From: Madurella fahalii
Taxonomy: Eukaryota; Ascomycota; Sordariomycetes; Sordariales
Assembly (NCBI GenBank): GCA_029876055.1
Contig: CM056874.1
Coordinates: 2,294,001 to 2,358,000 of the forward strand
Direction: 5' to 3'
DNA: 64,000 bases
Part shown: piece after piece, positions 34,703-46,218 of the stretch
How positions within the stretch are numbered: position 1 is the stretch's first letter
How the letters are laid out: each line of letters begins with the position of its first letter
Notes under the pieces: model-generated
Told to the model about the DNA's origin: nothing
The model's input: the letters and a program-made list of their open reading frames with translations, nothing else
The model's database searches: none
Translations under genes and position numbers: made by a program

Positions 34703-35018
34703 AGAACTGGCTTAAATATACAAAGGAAATGGTCTGGGCGAGCTTACGTGATGAACTGCTGAGCTCGGCGGTAAGAGCCGAGCTCCACAAGTGCGGTTTC
34801 TAGCGCAACACACCCCCCAGTTGACTAGCAATTTTGCTTGTCAACTGCACTTTGACAGTTACGGGAGCTCCCGAGCTACATTCGTACGTGCATGCATCTT
34901 TGGTGTTAGCGCTATCAGTCGCTTTTTTTTTTATATAGGGAGCTACGCGGCGCATAGATAAATTACAGAGTTTTAGCGCTACAGATCTCCCGTGCGATCG
35001 GCGTTGCCCCGCGCCCCG
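34703..35018. other. Hairpin-rich spacer
   Basis: Three inverted repeats lie within about 115 bp: GAGCTCGGC/GCCGAGCTC (34761-34785), a 14-bp arm with one mismatch and a 2-nt loop (34818-34847, CAGTTGACTAGCAA), and CGGGAGCTCCCG (34863-34874). This may be an element end. Confidence 0.6.
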
Positions 35019-35019
35019 C

Positions 35020-35026
35020 TATAAAT
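35020..35026 (+). promoter_or_regulatory. TATA box of the Cys-motif gene at 35.1 kb
   Basis: GCTATAAATC lies about 76 bp before the presumed start codon and a (CAA)n leader. Confidence 0.5.
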
Positions 35027-35095
35027 CAAGAGCTCCTGAGCTTGCGATCGCAGCGCTCTTATACAACAACAACAACACTATTACTATACCTCCTA

Positions 35096-35952
35096 AGAAG
35101 AGTTCTGCCCGCGCTGCCGCCCTTGTAAAGGCACGCGCTACCTGCACTCAAAAGTGCAAGTCTCCGACTCCCCCCCCAAGAAGAAGTCCCGAAAGGGCGA
35201 TATCAACTCCCCCGCACCCAAGTAAGCTGTTCTCCCGTTCTCTCGAGCTTTTAAAGTAAGACTGACAGCAATTTTCAGTACCGACGATACGCGCGGTAAG
35301 CGCCGTAGCGAGGCTTGCCTCGGCTACATGCTCTCGGCCTTATCTAGCAGCTCCTCAGGGGCGTACTACGACAAGGTAGATGGCAGTACTCGCTATTTCC
35401 GCTGCTCGGCCGGCAAGAAGTGCGAGCCGCTATAAGTCATTTTAAGCATATACGCTTTATTTTACTTGTTCTAACGCATTTACGCAGTCCTGTTATTACA
35501 GTCCCCTAGGCTGCTAAGCTTACTGCAGCTATTGAGGCCAACGAGTCCGGCTCGATAAGTTCCTCCTGCTCTTTCTAACTGTCTTCGAGTGCATGTACTG
35601 ATAGGAATATACGTTTTAGAAGATTCGGTCCTATCGGACTACCCTACATACACTCCTCGGCGTAGAAGACGAGGAGCATTCACCGCTCTCCAGTATACTT
35701 AGCGCTACAGGCCCTAGCGGCGCCGCTGTTATACCTACTCCTAAGGGCAAGGGTAAGAGCAAGGCGCCTGCGTTCGAGGAGGACTGGGAGGAGAAAGAGG
35801 AGGGAGAGCTACCTTCTAGTACGCAGGAGTGTACTAAAGCGCTTATAAGGGAGATAGCTAGGCTGTTTAGCGGTAGCCGAGTAGTGTAGGCTAGTCCGGT
35901 ACGCGATGCCCGGGTCTATACCTGCTTGCTCGAGCTGGCCGAGCTTCTTTAG
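35096..35952 (+). pseudogene. Spliced Cys-motif accessory gene, third family (stand-alone copy)
   Basis: Reads from ATA-CCT-CCT (MPPKKSSARAAALVKARATC if the start was ATG). The first exon is Lys/Pro-rich and contains an eight-C run that shifts the frame by one base. A clean intron at 35222-35278 (GTAAG...CAG) is followed by GKRRSEACLGYMLSALS and the cysteine block YFRCSAGKKCEPLP. The next two introns have lost their donors (GTAAGT now ATAAGT). The last exon (about 35.62-35.95 kb) is acidic, with KGKGKSKAPAFEEDWEEKEE and a leucine-rich end. Function unknown. The intron positions, acidic tail and C-x-P-x-P motif resemble the genes inside Gypsy-A and Gypsy-B. A 7-bp stem-loop (TAGACTC/GAGTCTA) follows the stop. 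Confidence 0.55.
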
Positions 35953-36734
35953 ACTCTCGCGAGTCTAAAAGTTTGTTTTTAGATAGTTGGGTTCGCGCCC
36001 CTAGGCGGCGTCGGTATAAAGGGGGTTGTTCTGGGAATACGTTGAGGGAGATAGACTACGATGTCTCAGTACCGAAAAGGGTTCGATCAGTAGGCAATAG
36101 CTTCACGAACAGCCTCCTATTGTCATTGACTACACAGAGACTGATCCTTACGGATCAGAAGTTCCCCGCGTAAGAGGGTTTCCTACGGGGTTCTTATCTA
36201 CCCTAATACAGTGATATTATCTACCGTCATTCGGCCGGTTCCCCCGATCTAGCCCAGAGGGCTCTCGTTACAATTTATCCTCCCCTCTATAGAACCTGTC
36301 CTCAGGTTCATATTATCTGAATTTAGAGAAGGGTAGTGGTTGGGATAACATCGGGTAGGTATCGAGTGCTGTTCGAACCGTATAAAGTTGGATAAAGATT
36401 AAAGCGCTGTATCTTACAGGGCTCCTTTGCCCTGAGGATTGTATAGTGAGAAAGAATTGTGACTTTGGTAAGGGGTAACATGTTTTTGTACTTGAGGGGT
36501 TTTCGGTAAAATTTCGGTTGCTACCCGGGTTTAGTAGGGTGCGGCTCTGTAGTGCCGGTGCTCTACTCTTCCGGCTCCAGTACGCGTTCCAAATTATCGC
36601 TAAATTGCCTGGATTTCCGTCCGACTTCAAGTATTATTCTTTTCGTAGAACTTGAATAGTATATACGCTCTTGTAATTGCGTAGCTTATATATAACTGCA
36701 AATTATAGACGTGTATTGACCCTCTTTACTCGGG

Positions 36735-36742
36735 TATAAATA
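36735..36742 (+). promoter_or_regulatory. TATA box of the Gypsy-B accessory gene, copy 1
   Basis: CGGGTATAAATACC is conserved in copy 2 (60010-60017). It is followed in both by a long CT tract (36856-36908 here) and then the coding start about 200 bp downstream, a normal fungal promoter layout. Confidence 0.7.
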
Positions 36743-36938
36743 CCCCTCTTCTCTCCTACCTTTTCCAAAACTTTTCTTCTTCAGGTCCTCTTCTATACGT
36801 TATTTCACTCGCTTTTCGCTCTGCTCCTGCGTATAGCTCGCTGCCTATTCTCGCCTCTCTCTCCCTCTCTCTCTCTCTTCCTCTCTCTTCCTCTCTCTCT
36901 CTTTCTCTTGTCATCGCTTCGGCTACTTTTCCATTGCG

Positions 36939-38136
36939 ATAGACGCTTTCGTCGCCTCCGCCGCCGAGGTCACGCTGTATATAAAATGCATTCGTTCGGC
37001 ATTTAAAAACACTAACCTTCGCTCTAGCGAGGTCCTTACGATTGACTGTCGGAAACACGGCACCTCTGAATCTTGGGAAATGACAGTTGAGAATTTTATG
37101 TATCTTGAGTTGATTGTGTTCATTGTCCCCCTTGTCTTCTGTTTTTTTTTCCTCTCTGTCCCGTCTATCTTTGCTAGAGAGATTGCTCCTTTTATAGACG
37201 AGATACGCGTACAGGATGACGTCCGTACAGTGGCGCAGTTAGCTGCCAGCCTGCTTTAGCTGACTAGAATACATGGGTTTGACTCCTGCACTAGATCCTG
37301 TGATCCTGATCCTTGGACTAGCGCCTGACCCTTTTGACATTGACTGTTCTTTCGAGCAGTCGACCTCCTCGCGTTACTCCTATTGCAATACAAAGAAAGA
37401 GTTGTATACGCCGGTAAGTTATATGCATTTTCGGCGGATTAGCAGGGATTTACTAACGATTATAGGCCGCTATCGGAATAGTTAGCGACTTTGTCAATCT
37501 TATAATCCTTATCGACGTAGCTCGTACTATCGTCGATTATCGTATAGAGGACGCCGAAGGCGAGCTCGACGAGGAGGGTAATCGCCTTCAAGTTTCTACG
37601 CTATCTCGCCGTAGCCGTAAGAAGATCGCTACCGCCGCCAAAGATCTAGTCGGGGCTTTCGACGCCGCCGAGACCGCTTATCGCTGCTAATTCGGTATTT
37701 CCAGCGCTACTAAGCTATCTTCTGTAAGTGCATTTATCTCGCTTATCTTCGTATATAAATCGCTAACATCTTGACAGTAAGCTTATATAGTATATTGCTC
37801 TATAATCGCGCTATACAGCCAACTCCGCCTATAGCAGTCGTCCCGTCCTAGCCGGAACCGCAGCTGCAATATCGAGGTCAGTCTCAGTTACTATATTCCT
37901 ACTGAGTTATAGCTGACTTTTCGTAGTATAAGTCTGAAGTACGTACCTAGAAGGTACGGTCTGTCGCTCGTCTATCGCTTAGCGATATTAGTTTCGTAGG
38001 TTAGTCGGGTACTAAGCGCCGTTTCCTTAAGAAGGTTAAAGAGGAAATTACCGCTAACGTAGAGGATACAGAGGCCTAGCAGGTTTAGGTAGAAGTGGCT
38101 CCTAACTTAGAGCTGGTACTGACCTCAGTTTTCTGA
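36939..38136 (+). pseudogene. Gypsy-B antisense accessory gene, copy 1
   Basis: The start codon reads ATA (ATG in copy 2). Exon 1 (36939-37046, continuing 37345-37413) encodes DAFVASAAEVTLYIKCIRS and a Cys-rich patch ending KKELYTP. Intron 37414-37465 (GTAAGT, TACTAAC, TAG) keeps frame. Exon 2 (37466-37723) encodes a Leu/Ile helix and the basic STLSRRSRKKIATAAKDLVG. A second intron (about 37724-37777) is followed by a Pro/Gln-rich part, WSGTKRRFLKKVKEEI-like sequence and a hydrophobic end before TGA at 38134-38136. A few stops (TAA, TAG) fall at Gln/Trp positions, and a frame change occurs around the second intron. It is opposite in strand to pol and tail to tail with it. A Copia solo LTR interrupts exon 1. 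Role unknown. Confidence 0.6.
37047..37339 (-). mobile_element. Solo Copia LTR (TGTC...GACA family), TSD TTGAC
   Basis: 293 bp, reverse orientation relative to the LTR of Copia-C. It is flanked by TTGAC (37042-37046 and 37340-37344). The empty site is preserved in Gypsy-B copy 2 near 60315, which proves the insertion and its exact edges. Confidence 0.93.
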
Positions 38137-38243
38137 GGTTTATATTGTTTTCGGGGAGTTTTTCTATAGTATTTCGGTTAGAGTTAGTATCTGGTATACC
38201 CCGGGATATAGCTTTATATAGATAGATATTTATTAATATCTTA

Positions 38244-40426
38244 TTATCTACGCTTTCGCTAGTTTTCACGTTATTTTCGAAATTGTAATACCAACTTAAG
38301 TACATTCGCTATATCTTCCTCTAATACCTATTAATTATACTCCGAAGGCCAGCCTGCCTATTTAACCAAAAAGAAGGTTTCACTCTAGAATTTTCTTTCA
38401 TCTCGAATCTCTTTAACTTCCTACTCTCCATTGTCTTCAAGGTCTGGTATTGGCATTACAGACGAATTGTCTCCTTTTCGGCTATACTACGGTTCCAATA
38501 TTGATATAGGAAATATATTATATAAACGATTGTATTTGTCCGGGAGTGCTAGACGATAAGCCAGCGATCTGACTCAGTTTAGAATACGAAATGGACTAAT
38601 GAACTTGGATACCAATTTCCTCGGTAACTTGAATCTTAAATTCTGGGTTAACAACAATACCAAACTTCTATTCTTAAACTCCTTTTTCGTATACTTCTCG
38701 TTATAATATCGTTTCTGGACTGCTATAGCTTCAGCCTAATTTTGTTCTAACTATTTTCTTAGCTCAGTAAGTTTTTCAATTCTTTCAATTGCGCTGGATA
38801 TCCTCCTCTCTTGTATATTACCCTCGATATAGCAGGAAATTAGAGGTTGATAACCTATTAGTACTTTAAAGGGATTTATCTTAATTATGGAATTAATAGT
38901 ACTATTAATAACAAATTCTACTTCTAAAAGGAGATTTACTTAGGTAATTTGGTTTTGGTATACGAAGTAACAGAGGAATTAAATAAGTATTTGATTTACT
39001 CACTCTGTTTACCTGTCGGTTTGTAGGTAAAAAGCAGTCGAAAGCCGCTTATATACCTTTTACAGGTAATACAAATCGCTCTAAAACTATGATATAAAAA
39101 CAGAACCTCGATTACTAACGCAACTATTAATGGGGCTATACTTGAGTTCAATCTTTTTGTAAACAAGCTCTACTAATTCTTAGCTGGTAATAGTAGTGGA
39201 TACTGGGAAGAATCAGTTTATCTTCGTATACCGATCGACAACTACTAGAATTATATCCTTCTCGGAGCTATCGGGACTCTTTACTATAGGAAAACCTATA
39301 ATAAAGTCTATAGTGATTTCGCTCTAAGGTCGTATAGAAATCGGTAACGATTCGAACGATCTATACGGCTTATACCATTTTGTCTTATTAACTTAGTAGG
39401 TATAGCAGGTTCTACAGTAGTCTTTAATATCTTTGTTTATACTATACTAGAAGTATTTTCTTTACAACAGTTCGAAAGTCTTTTCAATATTAAAATGACC
39501 TACTAACGGATCGTTATAAAAAAGCTGGAATAACTCCTATTTAACAGCTTACTCTACCGGGACGAACAATCGTCTTTAATACAGTAGTTCTTACTTGTAT
39601 CCAAATACCTATTTAAGCGAAACTCTCTGGTTTCGAGCTGGACTCACCAGCCTTTCCTTGATTTTCAGAGTTACCGGATCCGTAACTTGTAGCTCTAGGA
39701 TCAATTCTCTTATAGATTTCGACGGTTCTACGGTATAAACTACTTCCAGTCGAACGTACTCTCTCGTATATTAACGAATAACAATCTATTCCTGTTTAAG
39801 CCAATTAACTTCTTAATAATCCTGAGGTCCTAGTAGGTAAATACTCAGCAATCCTATAGTAACTTCTAAGGGATAACCTATTATTTCGAGTTTCTAACTA
39901 GCTAGTTTGCCAGGGTCCTATATACTAGTATCTTCGCCATTCTCTAGTATATAGTAGGCTCTCTTAACCCCTTCTGCAGTTGTCTTTCCGACCTAGATAC
40001 TAGCTAATTTACTAGGGTTTCTTATACGAACTAATTTGCTCTTTTCTATGTAATGGGCAATTTTATTTCTTTCTGCGATTAGCTTTCTAATCCTGTTTGC
40101 CCAAGCAATTTTACTCTCAAAAGTAGGTATCTATTCGAGTCTATTAGGACGTTTTTTATCCTCGTAATCTAGTCTTCTCGAGGGGCTATCAGCTGGATTT
40201 CGCTTCCTAGGCTAATACTTAATAGTGAAATCAAATCCTACTAGATATATATACTATCTAGCCTGTTAGCCGTTCAATCAGTTTCACTTTATAAACCTTT
40301 ATAGGTTATTATAATCCGAAAATCTAGTAACTTTATAATAACTCCCTTCAATGTAGTGTTGCTAATATTTAAAGGCTTCTATAATAGCTATTATCTCCTT
40401 ATCAGGAGTTCTATAATCCTAGGCTG
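38244..40426 (-). pseudogene. Gypsy-B pol, RNase H to chromodomain (copy 1)
   Basis: Read right to left: RNase H (DYRTPDKEIIAIIEAFKY with TAG for Trp), integrase, then FRILNRVRSLAYRLALPDK and IFPISILEPYY, and a chromodomain FLVK-AGWPSEYN. Stops are mostly TAG. The frame ends about 38244, roughly 110 bp from the stop of the opposing accessory gene. Another frame continues to about 38102, so the two 3' ends may overlap. Reverse transcriptase is missing here because of the Gypsy-A junction. Confidence 0.8.
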
Positions 40427-40785
40427 TGTGAGGACCGGCTGAGCGGGGCCAGCGTGAGGCGCGGTCCGGAAGCCTCGGAGCCGCAGCGTAAGCGAGCCTC
40501 AGAAGCAACAACGGCACTAAGCTGGAATGGCATAAATAGCGCGTCAGATAAGCGTCGAAGGAGCGCACCAGCAAGGAGGACGACAAAGCAGCAGAGCAGG
40601 GAAGTAAGCCCTAGCGATACGGTCACGGGCATAAGAAGGAGGGCGGGAGACAGAGCTTAGGGGAGAGGCAGAGTTCAATGAGACCACCACTCAACCCCTA
40701 ACGAGCACTCTGCTCCTACGTTACGCGTACACTGCTTGTACCCAGACACTCTGGTCTTACTACCCTTAGATCCTTGATCCTCACA
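40427..40785 (+). repeat. Gypsy-A 5' LTR
   Basis: 359 bp with 8-bp inverted termini. A second copy is at 48098-48456. GGCATAAATAGCG near its middle could be the element TATA box. Confidence 0.92.
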
Positions 40786-40831
40786 CATTGAACTCTTTGC
40801 CTTCCAGGCGACTAGACCGTCCGGGACGAGC

Positions 40832-43800
40832 ATAGCACCAAGGCATCAACACGCTACTCTCAATCAGCTTGCAAGCGAAACAGAAGGCTCGCTCACATCA
40901 AATAGCCAGCCTTCCAGCAGCGCTCAACTCCCTGACATCCCTGAGATTCCCGACACTCAAGTCCTTAATCCCCTTAGTATAACCCAAGGACGCCTGCCTG
41001 CGGACGATCCGCTCGCTAGCCGCTCCCCCGCAGCGCAGCCGGGTACGCCGCCGCCTGAGCGCCAGCAGCGACTGCTAGAGGAGGAGCAACGACTTGACGA
41101 GGAGATCGCTATCGCTCGAAGACAGGCAACGCTGCGCCATAAGAGAGCTGAGCTAGAGCTGCTCCTCCGAGACCAACCTGTCCCGGAGCCCGAACCTCTG
41201 TCTCACCCAACGGTACATCCTTCCCGGGAGGCTCTCTTGACCCCCCCTAACCCCACTCTTGCGAGCCCCGTAGGCGTAACGCCCCAGCAGCTCGGAGCAG
41301 TCGCACTAGGAGGAGTGACTTAGAAGACCCCGGCGCTCACCCATCCTACATACAATAGGTCCAGCGCGACTGCCCTTCGCAATTTCCTCTTCGACTGCAA
41401 GGCGAACTTCGCCCTTATCGGCAACGTTCCAAACAGCGACCGCGTTATATATACAGTGAGCTGCCTCCGCGGGACCCCAAAGAACGCTTAGGTCAACCAC
41501 ATCAGCGAGAGGGAAAATGACCCTACCTTCGACCTCACCCTAGTTACGTAGGAAGAACTCGTCGAATTCCTTCGCAGCCAGCTCTCGGACCCGGAGACGC
41601 ACGCCCTTTCTACGGCTACGCAGCTTGATAACCTACGTCAGCACGACGACGAAACGGTCACAGAATTCGTAGATCGATATACGACCATCACTACTGACCT
41701 CCCCTACCAGATAGAAGAAAGTCAACGGATAATCGGCCTCCTCCCGAAGTTCCGTAGGGAGATTCGCCTAGCAATCACCTGCCACAGTACCTTGCCAGCC
41801 ACGTACCAGCAGCTGGTAAGCACCGCTCGGCGGATCGAAGACAGTCAGCGAGCGGAAGGAACATCGGGCTACCGCTCCCGGCCGCGACCCCCTACCGCCC
41901 TCGAGCTAGGCAATAGGAGCGCTCAAGCCCCGCCAACGCGACCAGGGCGCAACGTTGTCTACTATAACTACGGAAAGGAGGGCCATATCGCCAGGAATTG
42001 TCTATCGAGGCCGTCCAACCCCCCAGTACCGGAGAGGGCGGACAAGCAGCAACAACGCTACTATACCTATAACCAGCCCAGGCACTACTCGACCAATTGC
42101 CCCCAAGCAGTCTGCAGACGATGCGACCAGGCAGGCCATACAGCACTCCGATACCCCAACGACACCCTTATCAGCAACAGCAACCAGACCCCTCTGCAAG
42201 AACGCGCTAGGGCCGCAGCGGCAGAGCAATAGGACAACGCAGGGGGCACCTCTCGTCGTATAGAATCCGATATTATAGTCAGATTGCAGGGGAGTTAGAA
42301 GAAGGCACCTGCAATGCTCGACTCGGGAGCGGATTACAATCTGATCAGCTATAGCTACCTTGCTAAGCACTCCCTCCTCGAACACTTCGAGCCGTCTGTA
42401 GGGCTTGCTGGCATCGGAAATAAACCTATACGAACTTACGGAGTGTATCCCCTCTACGTGCGTGCCACCGACTGCAAAGACAGAACTCAGACGTACCTTC
42501 TGCGCCTTATAGTCGCAGATATCGAGCCCTTTATCGTCATTCTCGGCCAGCCTTGGCTCGAGATGGCCAACCCCGATATCGACTTCCGAAGCAAGACGTG
42601 GACGTACCCGCCTGAGGCGCTACGAGTGGGCTTACACGTTGAGCCCAAGCAACCGTGGGCGGGATCTGTATTCGCCCTCGCAGCTGTTGTCCCCTCTAAC
42701 GAAGACCCCGCCAACGTAACGTACGAGCTAGAGCAGCCGCAGCTCCCCGAGGCTTACCGGGCGTACGAGAAGCTGTTCCACAAGTCTGGGATTTTGCCTT
42801 TCCCCCAGACGACGACGAAGCATCGCATCGAACTCGTGGACGGCGCGCAGCCACCTTAGGGGCCGATTTACCCACTGGGGGCAACAGAGCTCGAGACCCT
42901 ACACGAATGGCTTAGGGCCGCTACAGAGAAGGGCTGGATACGACCCTCAACAAGCCCTGCAGGCGCCCCTATCCTATTCGTCCCAAAGAAGGGAGGCGAA
43001 TTGCGCCTTGTCGTTGACTACCGAGGACTAAATGCAGTAACACGCAAGAACCGCGCACCTATCCCGCTGATTGGAGAGATCCTTGACCGCCTGTCATCGG
43101 CCAAGATCTATACCAAGATCGACTTGAAGGATGCGTACTATCGCATCAGGCTCAGCGAGGGCGACGAGTAGAAGACCGCCTTTCGCACACGATACGGCCA
43201 CTACGAGTTCCGTGTGATGCCGATAGGGTTAGCCAACGCCCCAGCGACCTTCCAGACGTACATCAACCAAGCGTTATCTAGACTGGTAGACGTCACGTGC
43301 ATCGTCTACTTAGACGATATCCTGATCTACAGCGACGACAAAGCAGCGCATAAGCAGCATATGAAAGAAGTCCTCGATCGATTAGAAAACGCCGACCTCT
43401 ACGCCAATCTCAAGAAGTGCCAATTCCATACCACTGAAGTCGAGTTCCTAGGGTATATAATCTCACCCGAAGGGATCGCTATAGAGCCGTCCCGCGTCGA
43501 GTCCGTTACGCAGTAGCCGCTCCTCCGCAGCGTACACGATATCCAGGTCTTCTTAGGATTCACAGGGTTCTACCGTCGTTTCATTAGAAACTATTCGAAG
43601 ATCTGTACCCCCCTGACAGACCTCCTACACGGCGACCAGAAACGCCCATTCGTGCTCACGGAGGAGGCAGCCGAAGCGTTCGAGCTACTAAGAAGCAAAT
43701 TCAGCGAGGCCCCTATCCTCAAGCATTTCGATCCCTCCCTGCCCATCCGTGTGGAGACAGATGCCTCGAAGCGCGCGATTGGAGCTGTACTCTCGCAGCT

Positions 43801-46123
43801 CCACGAGGATCGGTGGCATCCGGTCGCCTTTAGGTCAAAGAAGCTTACGCCTGAAGAGACACGCTACGACACCGGAGATGGGGAGCTGCTTGCACTCGTC
43901 GACGCCTTCCGCACCTGGTCTCAGTACCTCCTCTACGCCCAAGTCCCGATTGTAGTCTTGACAGACCATCTTAACCTGGAGTACTGGAAGACCAAGAAGA
44001 GGCCGAGCCAGCAACAGCTGCATTGGAGCAACGACTTAGCTGCGTTTAACTTCGTCATTAAGTACCGCCCTGGTATTCAGAACCCCGCTAACGGTCTCTC
44101 ACGTAGGCCAGACCATATGGAAGAGGAAGAAGCGGACGAAAACGCTGAGAACCCGCTGCTTCAACTCCTGCAGGACAGGGTCGAACGAGGGCAACAAGAG
44201 AACCCCGGCCCTTGCCCTATTGTCGCGGCAGTCCGAGGACTGCTCCGACCGTGCCCCGAAGCTGCGTTACCGCTGTATATGAGGACAGCTGAAGACGAAG
44301 AAGCCATTGAAGAAGAAAAAGAAGAGTTTGAGAGGTTGCTGCTGAGCCAAGAAGGCCAGAGCGACATAGTCGTCTAAAAGGTCTGGGACTGCGGCGAGAA
44401 GCGCGGCCGTAGCTCCATAGATGAGGACGAGGGCGTTGTATCTGATGTTTATAAGCAGATACACGTCGTTAGCGCTAGCCCCCCCGAGGGACCGTGTTGT
44501 AGTTATCATGCTGCATTCGGCGTCGGGGGCCTCTGCCGTCGTATAGGGAATGACTCTTACAATGAGGCTGCGCCTGATCACCGCACGCCTATCGTAGGCG
44601 CCTCTAGTACTAAAAACGGAGATCACGGGACCTAGGCGAAAGGAGGGTAGCTCTCTTTAGAAGAGTTATTGCTTGAAGAGCAACAGAAGGATCAATAGCT
44701 TCAGTCGGACGCTCGGAGGAAGCGGCGCAGCAGCAGCGAAGGCTCGTAGAGAAAAGGAGAGGACGGGCTCGTCCGTTACCAAGGCAGAGTATATATTCCC
44801 CCCTCCCTTAGGCACGAGCTGATTAAGAGCTATCATGACGCACCAACCGCGGGCTATAGAGGCTTTAGGAAGACGTAGGAGCGCCTAGGGCGCAACTACT
44901 TTTGGCCGTCCATGAGAGAGGACGTGGTGGCGCACGTCAACGGCAACTGTGTGACCTGCCAACGTACGAAGCCGCGTACGCACCGCCCTTACGGCTTGCT
45001 TGCAGCGCTGCCGGTACCCGACGGACCGTAGCAGACGATTACAGTGAACTTCATCACAGGCCTACCAACCTCGATTGACCCTCGGACAGGCAAGGCATGC
45101 AACGCTGCCCTGGTCGTGGTAGACAAGTTTACGAAGTACGCTCTCTACATCGCAACAACCACGACGCTTACGGCAAGCGCCTTCGCAGAACTGTTCTTCG
45201 ACCACGTCTACCGGCCCTTCGGACTTCCCCAGTCCATCGTATCCGACAGGGGCAGCCTGTTTACAAGCTCCTTCTGGAAGACCTTGTGCGAACTCTTGGG
45301 TATCAAGCGGCGCCTAAGCACCGCGTATCACCCGCAGACTGACGGGCAGACGGAGCGCCAGAACCAAGTACTCGAGCACTACTTGCGCGCGTTCTGTAGC
45401 TACGATCAAGCGGATTGGGCGCATCATCTACGCCTAGCGGAGCACGCCTACAACAGTTCCTACCATACGGCGACACGGTCAACCCCGGCCTTCCTTCTCT
45501 ATAGGTTCCACCCTCGAGATCCCCCGGACCCCACAGCAATTCCCAAGAGCGCCGTCCCCGCTGCGGATGAGCGAGCGAGACGCCTGTCAGCGAGCCGTAG
45601 GAAGATCCACGATATCCTCGTCGCTACCAACAAGAACTACGAGAAGTGGTATAATCGCAAGCGGGAAGACAAGGCGTTCGAGGTTGGCCAATGGGTCTAG
45701 CTCTCAACGAAGCACCTCAAGCAGCGGCGCCCGAGCAGCAAACTCGCAGATAAGTATCTAGGGCCCTTCAAGATCCTCAAGATTGTTGGCGACAGGAAGA
45801 TGGCGTACGAACTGGACCTGCCGCAGCGTTACCACATCCATCGAGTCTTCCCAATTACCCTGCTCGAACCATTCAAGGGCAGTGAGGAACAAGCTCGAGA
45901 GCAGCGCGAAAGAGTCGACGTCGAGCCAGAGGAGCAGCATTACGAGGTGGAAGCCATCATCGACTATAGGGGCCCAGCGAGGAACAGGCAGTTCCTGATC
46001 AAATGGAAAGGGTATCCGCCTGAGGATAATACCTGGGAACCCAGGGAGCACCTAGATGATAGACCACTGTTGAGGGCGTACGAGGCAGAACTAGCGAAGG
46101 CGCAGAGGCGACGCAGGGCATAA
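40832..46123 (+). pseudogene. Gypsy-A Gag-Pol polyprotein, about 16 in-frame stops
   Basis: A single frame of about 1760 codons from ATA at 40832 (probable former ATG) to TAA at 46121. Gag ends in three zinc-knuckle units in which Cys is repeatedly Tyr (YYNYGKEGHIARNC, RYYTYNQPRHYSTNC), while a third is nearly complete (VCRRCDQAGHTALRY). Protease: AMLDSGADYNLI (42.3 kb). Reverse transcriptase: LRLVVDYRGLNAVT and YLDDILIYS (43.0-43.35 kb). RNase H: RVETDASKRAIGAVL (43.75 kb). Integrase: CVTCQRTKP zinc finger and IVSDRGSLFTS, AYHPQTDGQTERQN (44.9-45.4 kb). Chromodomain: FLIKWKGYPPEDNTWEP (46.0 kb). About 15 TAG and one TAA interrupt it, mostly where Trp is conserved (EGDE-W-KTAF, GP-W-QTI, QWV-W-LS). 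Confidence 0.9.
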
Positions 46124-46218
46124 GCACGCAAGGGCATACCAGGGCGAGGGAAAAAGCTTCGATTTGTCTAAAGGGCATTAAAAAACCCACGAAAAGCTGC
46201 GCATTAGCAGCGCTCCAA

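Larger units (their letters stand above)
36027..40426 (-). mobile_element. Gypsy-B copy 1 (chromovirus), 3' half, inactivated
   Basis: The segment aligns by eye with 59288-63400 over its whole length. Pol is on the minus strand (RNase H, integrase, chromodomain), and a plus-strand accessory gene lies between pol and the left end. The left end starts TGTTCTGGGAA, the probable 3' LTR edge; I could not find the LTR inner end. The right end is cut at the Gypsy-A LTR inside RNase H. It is rich in TpA and TAG. A solo Copia LTR sits at 37047-37339. Confidence 0.85.

Noticed and set aside
36844..36910. Arg/Glu repeat protein on the minus strand
   Set aside because: Translation of a CT microsatellite between the TATA box and start of the accessory gene; the same happens at 60.13 kb.
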